Shown: in pieces, positions 5,868 to 5,952 of the stretch
How positions within the stretch are numbered: the first letter of the stretch is position 1
How the letters are laid out: each line of letters starts with the position of its first letter
NCBI GenBank assembly: GCA_963602355.1
Contig: CAVCIU010000073.1
Location: forward strand, 1 to 5,952
Length of the DNA: 5,952 nucleotides
Direction of reading: 5' to 3'
Source of the DNA: UBA791 sp963602355
Lineage (GTDB): Bacteria > Cyanobacteriota > Vampirovibrionia > Gastranaerophilales > Gastranaerophilaceae
Translations under genes and position numbers: made by a program
The notes under the pieces: model-generated
Database searches by the model: none
Seen by the model: the letters and a program-made list of their open reading frames with translations, nothing else
What the model was told of the DNA's origin: nothing

Positions 5868-5873
5868 TATAAT
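5868..5873 (+). promoter_or_regulatory. Consensus -10 box of the plus-strand RNA candidate
   Basis: TATAAT on the plus strand is a perfect -10 hexamer, inside a small inverted repeat TGCTA/TAGCA (5862-5866, 5873-5877). The -35 region is poor: only TTATAT at 18 nt. Start would be near 5880. Confidence 0.4.
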
Positions 5874-5879
5874 AGCATA

Positions 5880-5949
5880 CTCCTTAGAGACAACGATACA
5901 CATATCCCTAATCATTAGCTATGCACACCTTAGTACATAGCTTTTTTTT
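5880..5949 (+). ncRNA. Candidate small RNA of about 70 nt, divergent from glnA
   Basis: No open frame with a start exists here on the plus strand, yet a TATAAT box precedes it and a hairpin with eight Ts ends it. The predicted 5' end is near 5880, so the RNA would begin close to CTCCTTAGAGAC; CTCCTT is complementary to a Shine-Dalgarno AAGGAG. It matches no RNA family I can name (not 6S, tmRNA, SRP RNA or the glutamine riboswitch). The alternative is an attenuated leader of a plus-strand gene lying beyond the window. Confidence 0.4.
5917..5949 (+). terminator. Plus-strand rho-independent terminator
   Basis: AGCTATG (5917-5923) pairs with CATAGCT (5936-5942), a 7-bp stem with a 12-nt loop; after one mismatch AC/GT can extend it inward. 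The Ts at 5942-5949 follow directly. The minus-strand side has no T tract, so it stops plus-strand transcription, although no plus-strand gene precedes it in this window. Confidence 0.6.
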
Positions 5950-5952
5950 ATG

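Noticed and set aside
5851..5870. NtcA site near GTAACATATTGCTA
   Set aside because: The second half is CTA, not TAC, and no other GTA-N8-TAC was found in the region.
5741..5952. Glutamine (glnA-type) riboswitch in the glnA leader
   Set aside because: The conserved core I recall for that motif, including GGAAGTAGG, is not present on the minus strand.

Overview
This AT-rich window most likely comes from a non-photosynthetic relative of cyanobacteria, of the Gastranaerophilales/Vampirovibrionia (Melainabacteria) type. Three things point there. A Ycf23/DUF561 gene, a family otherwise typical of cyanobacteria and plastids, sits at the left edge. The base composition is low in GC, and strong AGGAG ribosome binding sites precede the genes. 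The glutamine synthetase is of the short GSI-alpha size seen in Firmicutes and some gut lineages, not the longer cyanobacterial GSI-beta. The taxonomic call is an inference from gene content, not a database match.

Layout: a partial ycf23-like gene (1-385, minus) is divergent from a small secreted HtrA/trypsin-like serine protease (542-1207, plus). The protease converges, across a bidirectional terminator hairpin (1245-1265), on an unrecognised 136-residue protein (1307-1717, minus). That protein is built from seven copies of a seven-residue ESAGSLA motif. Then come nadC (1811-2638) and nadB (2628-4244), both minus, overlapping and translated in the order nadB-nadC. A good sigma70-type promoter lies in front of nadB. 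A strong hairpin terminator (4305-4345) separates nadB from glnA (4376-5740, minus). The 212 bases upstream of glnA hold a 10-bp inverted repeat and, on the plus strand, a candidate small RNA of about 70 nt that ends in a hairpin plus eight Ts.

Working together: nadB and nadC catalyse the first and third steps of de novo NAD synthesis from aspartate; nadA, the middle step, is not in the window. glnA assimilates ammonium and is a separate transcription unit. The protease and the repeat protein share only a terminator, and any functional link between them is speculative. The most unusual item is the ESAGSLA repeat protein. Its seven copies all differ at the DNA level while the peptide is held nearly constant, which suggests selection on the peptide itself; a modified-peptide precursor or a self-assembling surface or structural protein are both possible. 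The second is the unannotated RNA candidate beside glnA.
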